In this document: positions 8,499-19,612 of the stretch, piece by piece
How positions within the stretch are numbered: the first letter of the stretch is position 1
Layout: each line of letters starts with the position of its first letter
Assembly (NCBI RefSeq): GCF_024868665.1
Contig: NC_079891.1
Location: forward strand, 13,032,825-13,096,824
Source: Triplophysa rosa
Taxonomy: Eukaryota; Chordata; Actinopteri; Cypriniformes; Nemacheilidae
Length of the DNA: 64,000 nucleotides
Reading direction: 5' to 3'
Position numbers and translations under genes: made by a program
The notes under the pieces: model-generated
The model's database searches: none
The model's input: the letters and a program-made list of their open reading frames with translations, nothing else
Told to the model about the DNA's origin: nothing

Positions 8499-9820
8499 CG
8501 ACATGTAAATTCTCCGGCAAAAAGCGCCTCATATTCGATCTCTCGTCACCGCACTGCTCTGCCTTTCCAAGCATCAACAGCCTCATCCCGATCGAGGAAT
8601 TTTCCCTGCACTATCATAACATCGATCAAGCCATCACCTTAATTAAACATGCCAGGCGCGGCGCTTGGCTAGCCAAAGTCGACATCACATCCGCGTTTAA
8701 AGTCATGCCCATCCACCCAGACTTCTGGCACCTTTTCGGCATCCGATGGCGCAATAAATTTTACTTTTATGTCCGTCTCACTTTTGGCTGCAGAAGCAGC
8801 CCAACAATTTTCGACATGTTGTCAGAAGCAATTTGCTGGATTCTCTCTAACAATTATGAAATTCCCTACCTCATCCACCTACTTGACAATTTTTTAATCA
8901 TCTCGTCTCCCGACTCGTTTCCGGCTGTGCATCTAGCAAAAGTCCAGCAGGTTTTTGAAAATCTCGGCGTTCCCCTCGCCCCAGACAAAACTTCAGGACC
9001 GAGCACGTCCATCGAATTTCTCGGAATTAAATTAGACTCGCTTAATTTCCAGGCTTCTCTGCCAAAAGAGAAAATCGATTGAATGATCGTGATCTCTTCC
9101 GCCCTATTAGCTAATCCCCGCTGCTTCAAACGCAAGCTCCTGTCTGTTCTCGGCCATCTGAATTTCACGATGAGAATAATCCCGCAAGGCCGCCCGTTCG
9201 TTTCACACCTCCTCTCTCTCGCGTCCTCCGCACACGCTTTAGAGGACACGCTATCCATATCCAGCCCCTGCCTTGACGAGCTGAGCTTATGGATAAAATT
9301 CCTCAGACAATGGAATGGATTGTCTTTTTTCTACAGTGACATGGCCTCCTTCCCCACCGATATTCACCTGTTCACCGACGCCGCCCCTTCCGTCGGTTTT
9401 GGAGGCTTTTACCAAGGTCGTTGGTTCGCATCCACTTGGCCCCCCCAGCTCTTAGAGATTCCGCTGGCTTTAGCATCTTCAGCACTTTTCGAGCTGTATC
9501 CACTAGTCGTCGCAGCATCCCTATGGGGGAAAGAGTGGTCAGCTTCCAGTATAATCGTACATTGTGATAATGAGGCAACTGTGCATTGCATTAACATAGG
9601 CCGCTCCCACTCCCCCGCCTTAATGCCTTTCCTCAGACGCCTCATCTGGATCTCAGCTTGTGACCAGTTCATTCTAACAGCCAAACACATTCCCGGATCA
9701 AAAAATCTGATTGCTGACGCGCTTTCTCGTTTTGCCTTCCAGAAGTTCAGGCTGTTGGCGCCCGAAGCAGATCCCTTGCCAACACCGGTACCTCCCTATT
9801 CGGAGCTGATATTCCGGTAA
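8423..9820 (+). pseudogene. Ngaro reverse transcriptase-RNase H, one in-frame stop, altered catalytic box
   Basis: Would copy element RNA into DNA. In the -1 frame relative to gag: FIIGPFDAPPFTAFRISP, GKKRLIFDLSSPH, motif A KVDITSAFKVMP (8677-8712), TFGCRSSP, then the motif C box. The box reads HLLDN at 8876-8890; the second catalytic Asp expected in LLDD is Asn (codon AAT). A TGA at 9080-9082 interrupts the frame; CGA to TGA (CpG decay) is the simplest explanation. RNase H follows: FTDAAPSVGFGG (Asp near 9375), an acidic FELYPLV, HCDNEATV and HIPGSKNLIADALSR (9690-9733). Ends with TAA at 9818-9820. Confidence 0.8.
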
Positions 9821-9822
9821 AC

Positions 9823-10794
9823 CACCCCCTAAAAACCCTCCTCGATGCCTCTCTAAACTCCATCATCCAAGCCGTCTCCTCCAGGACCCTCCAATCTTAT
9901 CTCACTGCATAGAAAAGCTTCAAGTCTTTTCACCAGGCGTTCAACATTCCCTTTCCCGATTTTTCTATCCTCACCATCACCTCCTACATCTCCTTCCTAA
10001 ACTCTTCAAAAAACCTCCAAGCCAGCTCAATTAAAGGTTACATGAGTGGAGTCCAGTTCTTCCACAAACTCATATTCAACTCTCCATCTGCAGCCATAGC
10101 CAGCTCCCAAACATCTATGCTCATCAAGGGCATTCAAAGACCCAGCCCGCTCGCCCAGACGCCAGGCAACCTATAACCTTGGATATACTGACTAGATGCA
10201 TTTCTACCCTCCGTAAAGGATATCACTCCAAGCACGTTGATCGCACATTCGACACCATGTTTATCCTAGCACTCTTCGGCTTTCTAAGATGTTCGGAAAT
10301 TTCTACCACATTCATCTTTAACCCCCTAATCCATTCAACGGTATCGGACCTGTCAGTACTCGATTCAGAGACGATGTCATTCTCCATTAAACAAAGCAAG
10401 ACGGACCAAACCAGGAGAGGACATTTCATCTACATATTCAACCTCCAGTCACCAATTCAACCAGACCCTCCTAGCCTACCTTCACTTCAAGAAATCCCAG
10501 ACCAAAACCACATTGGATCCTCTCTTCGTCGACGAATCCAACCGCCCAGCTACACGCTTCTGGTTCCAAAAGCACCTCAAAGCCGTCCTGCTCCTGTCCG
10601 GCATCCCTGCAGACCACTTTTCCGGCCACTCCTTCCGCATAGGCGCAGCAACCACAGCCGCCCAAAAAGGCCTCTTGCAGTCTCAAATCCAAGCACTAGG
10701 GCGCTGGACATCGGAAGCTTTCAAGAGCTACATCAGGTCAGATCGCTCCATTTTCAGGGAAGCCCATCGAACTCTCGTTTCCCGAATCATCTAA
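9823..10794 (+). pseudogene. Ngaro tyrosine recombinase, disrupted
   Basis: Site-specific recombinase in place of a DDE integrase. The SAM-like N-terminal domain (FKSFHQAFNIPFPDFSILT) starts near 9910 after a TAG at 9911-9913, probably a Trp codon in the ancestor. A frameshift lies near 10170. The catalytic domain then carries Arg I in GFLRCSE (AGA at 10287-10289). A second frameshift occurs near 10450. HSFRIGAAT follows with His (10627-10629) and Arg II (10636-10638), then LGRWTSEAF, and Tyr in SYIRSD (10729-10731). So all recombinase residues survive but in two frames. Stop TAA at 10792-10794. Confidence 0.75.
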
Positions 10795-10889
10795 GAATCC
10801 ATCCTTCACCTGCACGGGCTCGAACCTCCACCACTTCGACCTTCATCTCCCTAGCGGGAGACCTCACCACCACAGCAACCGCCTCAGCA

Positions 10890-11690
10890 ATCACCAGGGA
10901 TTTCATTCAAGACCCGTCGCTTCAGACTGCACCAGCAGGGGCCAGCGCCCACGTCTCGGGCTCTGCCGCAGCAGACTCTACAGCAGAAACCAACAGCGCA
11001 GCAGCAACCGCCTCGGCAGAGACCAGCGCTTTCATCGCAACCATAGCAATCAGCATCTTCAAAAAGCCACATCCGCAGGGGCCAGCACTTCTTCTCAAAT
11101 GCAGAAACCAGCATAGCCGCAGCACACGCCTCAGCAGAGGTTAGCACTTCCATCTCAAGTGAGACACCAACATCACGGCAAGCAACTGTCTCAGCAGAGG
11201 CCAGCACTTCCATCCCAAGCGTGGAAAGCTAGCATAGTCACAGCGACCGCCACAGCAGAAGTCAGCACTTTCATCCCAAGCGTGGAAGCCAGCATCGCCG
11301 CAGCGACTACCTGGGCAGAGACCAGCACTTCCATTTCAAGCATAGAAGCCAACATTGCCTCAGCCGAGGCCAGCTTTCCATTCAAGCATGGAAGCAAGAG
11401 CCGCGACAAGAAACATCCAAGAAGCCCAAGCTTCCATCTAAAGTGCAGAAGCCAGCGTCGCCGCAGCAATCGCCTCTGCAGAGGCCCGTGCTTCCATCGA
11501 AAGCGCAGAAGCCAGCATCACCATTGTGACCGCCTCCGCAGAGGCCCGTGCTTCCATCGAAAGCGCAGAAGCCAGCGTCGCCGCAGCGATCGCCTCCGCA
11601 GAGGCCAGTGCTTCCATCTAAGGCGTCAAAGCTAGCGTCGCAGCAGCGATCGCCTCCGCAGGGACCCTTAACCCCAGGGACATTCACGAA
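10890..11690 (+). repeat. Degenerate 60-bp coding minisatellite (Ala/Ser/Glu repeats) behind the recombinase
   Basis: A 60-bp unit recurs at exact period in 11461-11640 and in more diverged form back to about 10890. Because the unit is 20 codons, each frame stays open across units. One frame reads as a repeating Ala/Ser/Glu peptide (motif ASIESAEAS, VAAAIASAEA) and others as Arg/His-rich peptides. A TAA interrupts the Ala/Ser frame near 11619. No homology recognised. It may be a repetitive C-terminal ORF of the element or simply replication-slippage DNA. Confidence 0.6.
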
Positions 11691-12185
11691 GCCATGTTCA
11701 TTTTAGATGGTTTCCGAAATCCCCATATTTACGACCTCTACGTGCACGACTCCTAGCTGCTCACGGATTCCAACTTCTCATCACTCCAGCAGGCACCCTC
11801 AATGCATATCAGTCTCAACCATCCTCCGAGGAACCCCTACCCCATTCTTGCCTCACAAACCTCATCTCCTAAGGAGCCCTCATCCTCTCGTCTTTACCCG
11901 AACGCAGTCCAACGCCTCCGCAGCGTTCAGCTTCGCGTTTGGGGGGTGTGCGTACTCCGGCGGCTGTCCCACTCTCGCTTTATGGGGGTGTGCTCTGGGC
12001 TCAAACCGGTTCCGAGCTCGGCGCACCCACCTTGACCAAGGTGTAGAGTGTTTCGGGCTCGGATAGACCTGGCGAGCTCGGAGCCCATTTCCCGGACAGC
12101 ACGCCAAATACACATAACCTTATAACAAGCTCTATCATTATTATCCCTATCAACATCACTGTTATCTGCGCAGGTAAACTCGTGA
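11691..12185 (+). other. Ngaro 3' region
   Basis: GC-rich sequence without a convincing gene. Contains short palindromes (CCGAGCTCGG near 12014) and repeated GGGGTGTGC motifs at 11944 and 11988. The frame of the Ala/Ser repeat continues about 20 codons past the array before a stop. No split direct repeat with the 5' end was seen. Confidence 0.4.
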
Positions 12186-12290
12186 ATTGGGTGTTAAAGT
12201 TAAATTAATTGGGTGTAAAAAAGTTAACACTATCAAAAGTGTAACATTTACACCGCATAGTGTGTTCACACCGGCAATTTTGCTGTGTAC
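12186..12290. repeat. MITE end fragment
   Basis: GTGTTAA/TTACACC-rich sequence ending CAATTTTGCTGTGTACAG, which matches the terminus of the palindromic MITE at 56158-56303 (CTGTACACAGCAAAAT in reverse complement). Probably one end of the same MITE family. Confidence 0.45.
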
Positions 12291-12443
12291 AGTCCAAGAA
12301 CACGGTAAATCGGGGAAGCATGCACTCTGCAGAGATGCGTACATAGCAAGAGAAAACAAAGAATCGGCAACCATGCAGGCAGCTGTTAGAAGGCAGGTGC
12401 TGCTCTCTGAAGAAGAAAAAAGACGACAGCTGAAAATAAAATT

Positions 12444-14261
12444 TAGGTTACTCGAGTAATTCAATTACAAAAAATCAAAAAAAATTGCCTCGAAGCCTCG
12501 TTTAATCCATTTAACCACAGTACACACGGAGCACTGCGTTTCCCCATGGACCGTTATTACTAACGCACACTTGCACAGCCCGCTAAACTCTATTCATGTT
12601 ACAAGGCTCTCAAGTATGGAGCGAAAATTGTGCCTAAACTTAACAAACAAATCCAGCGTTTTGAAAACAAACGCAACCTTTTATGCAAAAGAAACTAAAC
12701 TCTGAAACAAACAGAAAGCGTTTTACAAATACATAATGTAATTCGAGATAAAATGCAAAGGTGTAACATATAAATGAACTGTGGACGCAGGGAGGGTGAC
12801 GGCTAGGTGACGAGGATAAACACTAACGGGGAGATTACTGGGAAACAAGGGGGGCGAGGCCAAGGCAAGAGACAGGAGGACACACGACGCAATGTCAAAA
12901 CAAACTGCCACATACCCCCACACAAGACGTAACACACACAAGACATGGTACTGTCACGACCCTGTCGACAAGGCTCGAAAACACCGGACAGGATCCTGAC
13001 AATTAGCCTATTTAGGTTTAAAATGAATGCCTCTATTTTTTTGGCAATTTCAAGCTAATTGGGCAATTTTTTACAATAAAATAAACCAGCACAAAAAAAA
13101 CTGTAATATAAATGTATGTCAAACAATTGAACTATCTGCTGTTTTGGGAGAAGTTGCATTTGTGAGAAAATCTGCACGATCACGAAACGCGAAAATCAAG
13201 CTGAGAGAATCTCATAAAAAGGTGAGACTTAAACACAGTACATTTATATGTTACACCTTTGCATTTTCTCTCGAATTGCATTATGTATTTGTAAAACGCT
13301 TTCTGTTTGTTTCAGAGTTTAGTTTCTTTTGCAAAAAATGTTGCGTTTGTTTGCAAAACGCTGGATTTGTTTGTTAAGTTTTGGCACAAATTTCGCCCCA
13401 TACTCAAGTCTCCCGCATTCACCGTGAGACACACGCATTTTAGTCTGTTCACACGCTCACATGTATGTCTCATGCTGATAAATAAGTGATAGCTTATTGA
13501 AATGGTGAATTTTACTTAGTTTAAGTCTATTTTGTGAGTGAAACTTGTTTTCCGGCTACATTGAGTCCATCAAACTAGATGTGGACTAGTGGACGCCGAA
13601 TCCTGTTATTTACACATGCATCTGTCTTTTCTGAATGAACTGCACAGTTTAACGTGCTACACGCGTGATGCTCATGGATTTGTCTGCGTCTGCGCGTTAT
13701 GAGGACATGAACTTCATCTCCAGAGTTGCTCTGAGAGTTTATTTCATGAACATTTTATGGTTTGAGTGAAGAAACAGACATACTAAAAAATAAGCGTCCT
13801 CAGACAACCTGCCAAAATAAAAGTCTGGTTAACTTGGCATTTTATGTGGACAAATATATTACTATTTGATAGTAAAAAAAACTAATTTAGATAAACTAAA
13901 TGCAAAGTTAGTTATTTACCTTTGAAATTATTCTTTCTATTTTTATTAATGTTTCTTATTTATACATTTGTATTATACTGCATTTTGAATGTAATATGGC
14001 TATGTAATGTATTAAATGGGTTAACTTTTCACAGATATTAATGTATGCAATTTCAGCAATAAAATTTTTTGAATGAAAATATTTTTTTCTAAAAAGGAAA
14101 CAAATTAGTTGTTCATTTTAAGAGACCTGTATTATTTTCTCTTGTATATTTAGTATTTCTCTTTAATAAAGAAAAAATATTTATTATCCGAATACCCGAT
14201 TAATCGATGGAAAAATATGTAGAATACTCGATTACTAAAATAATCGATAGCTGCAGCCCTA
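12444..14261. mobile_element. hAT element, non-autonomous, 8-bp target duplication ATAAAATT
   Basis: Flanked by ATAAAATT at 12436-12443 and 14262-14269. Right terminus reads (reverse complement) TAGGGCTGCAGCTATCG, a hAT-style end; the left end keeps TAGG then jumps to TTACTCGAGTAATTC, so part of the left TIR is deleted. Inside, 12605-12775 is the reverse complement of about 13220-13390, forming a long hairpin-capable inverted repeat. No transposase gene is seen. Confidence 0.75.
12779..13001 (-). mobile_element. Truncated LTR fragment nested in the hAT element
   Basis: Resembles the terminal ~220 bases of the solo LTRs at 35521, 53348 and 54484: GGGAGGGTGAC...AGGTGAC, a GGGGCGAGGC block, and an end of the form TGTC..., here ATCCTGACA at 12993-13001. 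The opposite end is missing. No flanking duplication, consistent with truncation. Confidence 0.5.
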
Positions 14262-14615
14262 ATAAAATTTAATATGGCTTATTATATCACTAAAGAAGAG
14301 ACAGCCTTTGTGTAATTTGGTCCGCTTATTACCCTACATAAGAAAAACGGAGTGGACATAAATCCAACATATGACAACGACAAAAGTTGTGCAGAAATGA
14401 TTGGACAAATTGCAGACACAATGAAAGGAAGCCTTGCAGAAAAGTTGAGAGCAGCACATTATCTGTCCGTTTTGATCGACGGAGACAGCTACATCTCGAA
14501 CACGGAATGTGAAATTCTAAAAAAATGTGAAAGCTCAAAGCGGGCAAGACGTCCTGCTTACAAAAGCTTCTGGGCCAGTGATATCCTTTGTCTAAATGGA
14601 CCAAGTAGACTTTAA

Positions 14616-15294
14616 GAATTTAGAACCAAGAACTACTTTATTACAGATGTTCATACAGTTCATACAGTTAAAATTAAAAATAATTATTAAATACTGTTAA
14701 AGAGACAGCTGTTGAAATAATTAAAAGAAAACCTAGTGTACTTGCTGTATTCAAATAAATGAAATCACTTTGCTTTTAAAGGTCTCCTTGTATCCCTTTA
14801 TCAGGTAAAAAACACATTATTTAATACATTTTCATTGCGCCCCTAAAATTCTAAAAACATGTGCTCCTTCTGAAAAAAGTAAGCGTCAAGCCCTGGTCCT
14901 GCATCATGCAAATGATTGGTAATATAAGCTTTGCGCTGATGTTGACTTCTATGGTGAGTGGTATTAAATGAAATCAAATAGAATCAAATTGGCTAAAGGT
15001 ACTGAGTATGTTACACCACGCTCTTTTGTTAATCAGTAAACAAGGCATAGAAGCAACTTGGTCTTATATGTAATTGCAGTTCATTCAGTGGAATTCATAC
15101 TGAACCAGAAAAATGACACAATGATGCCCGTGCTGCTGAATTTTATTATACCTCGAGTCAGTGAGTCCGAATAATGTCATTCATAGCCCCATAGAGAAAA
15201 GCAAGATGGTGAAAACACAAATTGACTTGTGGAATATGCTGTACTGTAGAGACCAGTACTGCCAGCACAGCATATCTGTCCAACACCATGACGA
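14616..15294. other. No gene recognised
   Basis: AT-rich unassigned sequence after the transposase relic; no open frame of note and no clear repeat. Confidence 0.4.
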
Positions 15295-15302
15295 TGCTTA
15301 AT

Positions 15303-15527
15303 CAGGGCTGGACAGGGAAGAAAAATCGGCCCTGGCATTTTTAGGTCCGCACGCATACGTGTCTTTTGCATTCGCGTTGCGTGCATTCGCATTTATAATA
15401 CGTCGGTCTAAGCGGCCAACGCCTCCGTTATGGCCCCATACGTTAGCGGCAAACGCGTCCGTTACGGCCCCATACGTTAACGGCCCACCGGGAAAACGCC
15501 CGGTACACCAGATGCAGTCCGCCCCTG
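15303..15527. mobile_element. Short hAT-like MITE with near-perfect 8-bp duplication
   Basis: Left end CAGGGCTGGACAGGG, right end (reverse complement) CAGGGGCGGACTGC. Flanks TGCTTAAT (15295-15302) and TGCTCAAT (15528-15535) differ at one base. A 34-bp unit containing CCGTTAYGGCCCCATACGTTA is repeated twice at about 15419-15485. Confidence 0.6.
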
Positions 15528-15535
15528 TGCTCAAT

Positions 15536-16423
15536 GACTACATTTACATGTGCACCAATAATGCGATTATTTCCAATAATCAGAGTAAGGACTTAATCGC
15601 AGTAACATGTTTACATGATATGAGCAAACCTCTTCACTCCCGTTTACATGCCGTTTTAATTATTCTGATTATTTGCTATAATACACAGTACAAACGATGC
15701 TCTCGGGAACAGTAGGCGTGTTACTGGGTATTGTTTTAATATATTCACATGAATCGCGTCAAATACTAAACGCCTTCCTCCGAATGTGTTTCATAGTTAT
15801 TCAGCACCGTGATAAATACAGAAATATGATGAAAATGTCACCGCAGCGTTTAAGCTGTCATCGCGTTCGTGCTGTTTCTGTGTGAAGATAAGGAGCAGAG
15901 ACTGCTGACAGCGAGTTGTGTTGACGGTAAAACTCATGCTTACCATGCGCCTAAGGTGCGTGACAGAAGTACATGGTCAGAGCAGCATAAATGTGATTAA
16001 GGTGTTTACATGCATTCTTATTGCGATTAAAACCTGGGTAATATGAAGAGTTTGGTATCAAAATTTGATTTTCAAAAATCATGTTGTTTATTATGTTATT
16101 ATGTTTTTATTGTGTTTTATTGTGTTAGTTAGCTGTATTTTTTTAGTTATTATGGCTTAAATAAAAACAAACCAACTGCAGTTTGATTGATAGTAATTGG
16201 AATGCACAACGAAAAAACATGATTTTTGAAAAACAATTAAAAACGTAGTTATCTCATTTTGGAACCAAACTCTTCATATGTTACTTCGATTATGCTTACT
16301 GCGATTATGAGCTTAATCGCATTATTTAGATCGAATGATTGTGTTTACATTAGGTAAAGTGTAATCGCAATATTCCCAAAATCATATTATTATCGCATTA
16401 TGAGGGTGCATGTAAACGTAGTC
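15536..16423. mobile_element. MITE with GACTAC(A/G)TTTACATG termini, AAT duplication
   Basis: The first ~35 bases (GACTACATTTACATG...AATGCGATTAT) are repeated inverted at 16389-16423. AAT flanks both sides (15533-15535 and 16424-16426), and the left copy lies inside the target duplication of the neighbouring hAT MITE, so this element arrived later. No coding region. Superfamily not assigned. Confidence 0.65.
16041..16279. mobile_element. Nested MITE, ATGAAGAGTTTGG termini
   Basis: Inverted repeat within the preceding MITE: ATGAAGAGTTTGGT at 16043 and its complement ending at 16277, extending inward through a CAAAAATCATG arm. About 235 bases, no coding capacity. Confidence 0.5.
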
Positions 16424-18449
16424 AATGTCAGATCAGCCCTTGGACAGATGTTATGGCCTGTTAGACTAACCATTTTGTTGAAGACTTCAAATTATGATAC
16501 TAATCTGATTACAAAAATCCAAAAGGAGTGAAGAAAACAGCAACAGGAGTTCAGCCAATATCTATAAACTCTGCCCATTACCACCATAGCACCAAGGCAA
16601 GCCAAGCCAAGTATGCACATGGACCTGGCTAGACAAAAAGTGCTTGAAACTTTCGGACGTTTGAAACTTTCGGAACCTATGTAGCCATTTTTTTATACAA
16701 AAGGTACAAGGTGGTATAGGGTAATTACTGTATTTGAAAACGTGGGATCAAGGATATTTTAGAAACCAAGGGATCCTCAAGTGGTCACTTAAATCAGGTT
16801 CAGTGCAGATTAATAATCTACACTGATTTAAGATTCAATTAAATCTGACTGTGCAATTTAATAAATGTTTGCTGATGTCAGCTCAGAGAGTAATTTCTTT
16901 GCGCTGCCTATTCAACTTGATTAAACTTTAGTCTTTAAACAAATAAGAGTTGTGGGCCTTGGGGAACATTCTTCACAGGTAATTTAAGCAAAGCTATATT
17001 TTTTTAAATATGCAGCCATCCTGATCAGATCCGTTTTCTATTTCATCACAATTGGCCACACCGGTTTTGCGAACTGCGGTTCTAACAGATGTCATGTATG
17101 GTAGACTTGCTCTGAGGATGATTTGTTTCCCACAAAAAAGAGTAATACTTGCTCGATTGTGACATCATCTTCATTCCATTTGATTTTCTGCCAACTGTTC
17201 TATTCTAATTCATTGCTCATGAATGTCCTTTCATTCAAAAGAGGTACACTCACTACAGGTCATAAAGGCCATGAAAATATGACAAAAATAACACAAAATA
17301 ATTTGACTGATGTGTAAAAAATTACAAATTAACATTATTTGTGCATTAAGATAACTCAAGGTTGCCTTGAACTCTTTTAACTGTGACATTCTACCTCGGC
17401 CACATCAATGGTTCTTTGCTCACAGTAGATATATATCATATACAAGGCTTGCAAACATCCCCAGGACACAGAAATTGTGTGAAGAGAGAGTGTAACACAG
17501 ATTTTTTTAAGTTACAACTGTGTGGCACCAACAAAAGACAAAACTATTATTCATGCTAGAATTTTAACATTTCTTTACTGTCAAGGAAAACACTTACAGA
17601 AAGCACAAGTCTTTGCTGTTATAACTACAATACTTCAAGAAAAATGTTTTGCAGCAATCAGTCTTACTATTTATGTATTTTCTCGTGGATTAAAAAAGAC
17701 ACAATGACATCATACCCTTCCACAATATATGCATTTGATGAATCTCCACACGTCTGCACGTACAATCCCCAACAAGATCCAAAAGTCTGGAAATCTTGTA
17801 TAGTCCCTATGATTGAAACTCTCAGTGGCTTTTGATGATACCCCATAGGCACCAAAGCAGGTGCATTTTCCACAAACAACACATTTATCATTTTCTCCAC
17901 AGACAGCATGATCTGATTCCAGTAAAGAAAATGCCTCAACATAAGACAACATAGGTTGAGTCTTGCTCGTCTGCAAATGTCACCGGTGCCATCAGTCTGT
18001 CAAAACAAGCAACAAATGAATTAATCTTTCATTACTAAAAGGATTATATGGGCACAGACTGCAGACAGTGATAACCACAATTACACCCTTGTGTACAGGA
18101 GGGGAAGGACAATGAGTACAGTTCAATGACAACTCATCAGTAGGAAAGGTCATTATAAAAAGATTGAGCTCTGTTTCACCAGAGCAGCCATGTTGCACTT
18201 TAGATTCTGTGAGGGCTCCATCAATGATTAATTGTGGTCTGTAAGCCAATCAGAGCCAATGATCTGGCAAGGAATGGCCTCTATACACTCATTAAAGGGG
18301 GAACTATTAGGAGTGAAAGCGAAGGTGGCAAAGAAGAATGACATAACTACCCACTGCTCCTAGCGACCTATAGAATGATCCTTGTGAGCCTTTTAGATGG
18401 TAAAATTGCGTAATAAAGCTGTTTTACTCCAAGGGGAAGAATCATTTGC
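16424..18449. other. No gene recognised
   Basis: Two kb of AT-rich DNA. Short frames occur on both strands (for example a Cys-rich 88-codon minus-strand frame at 17710-17976) but none has splice sites or homology I can support. Confidence 0.4.
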
Positions 18450-19612
18450 TTAAAGGTACAGTGCGGGATGTATTGTATGATCTATTAACAGAAATTCAAT
18501 ATAACATACAAAACTGTGTCTTTAGATGTGTATAAAACCCTTACGTAATGAAACGTTATGTTTTTATTACCTTAGAATAAACCAGTTGTATCTACATAGG
18601 GAGCGGGCCTATCTACATGGAATTTGTTATGTTGCGCAGCCATGTTTTGTACAGTAAGCTCTAACGGACAAACAGCTCTACAGAGCGCGTTTCCTATATT
18701 TGTTCTTCTTCGTGTGTTTTTTTAGATGCAGCTTGTGTCATCACTGAGTTGAAGACGCACAAAGTAGTAAGTCGTAGTACGGAGAGAAGGAGGAGTAGTC
18801 GTTGTCTAGCTGAAGCAATCGATTGTTCTGTCTTAGAAGTTTTGATAAAATGGAGGACCATGTGTATTGTGCACAAGAGCCGACAGAGCGTGAATCTCCA
18901 TCGTCAAAGAAGCGCAAACTTGATGCTGCCAGACAAATTAGAGACAAACGGCGGCAGAAATCCAGAATAAACATCGGTGTATCTATTACCAGATAGAAGG
19001 CACTGTTGAAAGACAAATGTTTTCAAGGCGACGCCGAAGTTGCCTGTTTTCTGCTAGACTGGTAAGATAATTCAACATTTTCAATGTTTCCACTTTTTCA
19101 ATGTTTACCAAACAACTGTTTTGTTGAAACGGTAACGTTAGCATTTTATACAAATGGCCATATAACCTCCGAATAATAATGTTTTTCCGTCCCTGCGGTA
19201 CGTACTCCGGTTTGTTCCTGACTTTACAAAGGGGGAGACAAACGTCTACTAATTTACACCTAACTGCCTATGTCAGATTAAATGCTTTGAACAGCGTTGC
19301 TATTTACGATTAGCTAACTTTAGTTACTTCACTACTCTCAGCGTGTACTAGATAGCACGCAAGAAATATATCTAATTATAGAATTGTAACAGTAACTTTC
19401 GCAATAGAATACATGTTAAATGATTAATTACGTTAATATATTGCCTTACCTTTGTAAAGAAACATCGTTGCTTGTATCACTGCTATCCGCTGTCTCAGTA
19501 GAAAACATCTTTTTTTACTGTTGCGGCCACCGTCATACTTCGAAAGGGAGATTCGTTGCAAAACTATAATACAACGCTAGTGGCCGCTGATTTTCAAGAA
19601 CTGCGCCTTTAA
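18450..19612 (+). mobile_element. TTAA-flanked DNA element (Kolobok or piggyBac type)
   Basis: Ends in TTAAAGGTACAGT (18450) and its near inverse ACTGCGCCTTTAA (ends 19612), giving a TTAA target duplication and about 13-bp imperfect TIRs. TTAA duplications are made by piggyBac and Kolobok transposons; which one applies here is undecided. It carries an exon-like segment at 18850-19061 but no transposase body, so it is a non-autonomous copy. Confidence 0.6.
18850..19061 (+). pseudogene. Exon-like N-terminal segment inside the TTAA element
   Basis: ATG at 18850 opens a basic segment (SSKKRKLDAARQIRDKRRQK), then RINIGVSITR, an in-frame TAG at 18994-18996, and continuation in the same frame through KCFQGDAEVACFLLD. 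It ends at the donor G|GTAAGA (GT at 19062). This wording occurs in first exons of many uncharacterised fish proteins and may come from the parent transposon. The premature stop, probably from a Trp or Arg codon, makes this copy defective. Confidence 0.45.

Larger units (their letters stand above)
6393..12185 (+). mobile_element. Ngaro-type (DIRS-order) tyrosine-recombinase retrotransposon, nearly full length, mutated
   Basis: Order on the + strand: promoter-like TATAAATA, gag with a CCCH finger, RT-RNase H, tyrosine recombinase, Ala/Ser-coding repeat array, 3' region. There is no DDE integrase and no LTR. That combination, and the recombinase with R, HxxR and Y residues, is that of the Ngaro group known from zebrafish and other animals. 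Boundaries are approximate: the left is set where the AACAC-rich repeat gives way to GC-rich DNA, the right where it resumes. I could not find the split direct repeats expected of Ngaro termini. Confidence 0.8.
12291..14615 (+). pseudogene. Transposase-like pseudogene (KIAA1586/ZNF862 style), split by a hAT element
   Basis: Two coding-like pieces, 12291-12443 and 14270-14600, join in frame once the hAT element and one target duplication are ignored (LKIKF before, NMAYYITKEE after). The first piece holds KHALCRDAYIAREN, as after a TTF-type zinc finger. The second has KKNGVDINPTYDNDKSCAEM and LSVLIDGDSYISNTECE, resembling hAT-derived proteins such as KIAA1586 and ZNF862, and the many transposon copies of that kind in fish. 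A TAA in the second piece (about 14312-14314) and loss of the rest make it a relic. Family call is from memory and medium confidence. Confidence 0.5.

Noticed and set aside
10179..11144. A continuous 321-codon frame over the end of the recombinase
   Set aside because: Only its first ~90 codons are recombinase; the rest is out of frame with the conserved HxxR and Tyr segments, so it is not one protein.
11461..11640. CRISPR-like array from the regular 60-bp period
   Set aside because: Units are contiguous repeats without unique spacers, in eukaryotic transposon context.
6190..12290. The Ngaro element flanked by two halves of one identical MITE
   Set aside because: Both flanks are AACAC/GTGTT-rich and the right one ends like the 56158 MITE, but the left flank lacks the matching CTGTACACAG end, so the halves cannot be shown to join.
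17667..18249. Three overlapping minus-strand frames of 85-91 codons with Cys residues
   Set aside because: No splice-consistent extension, no domain, and AT-rich composition; cannot be supported as exons.
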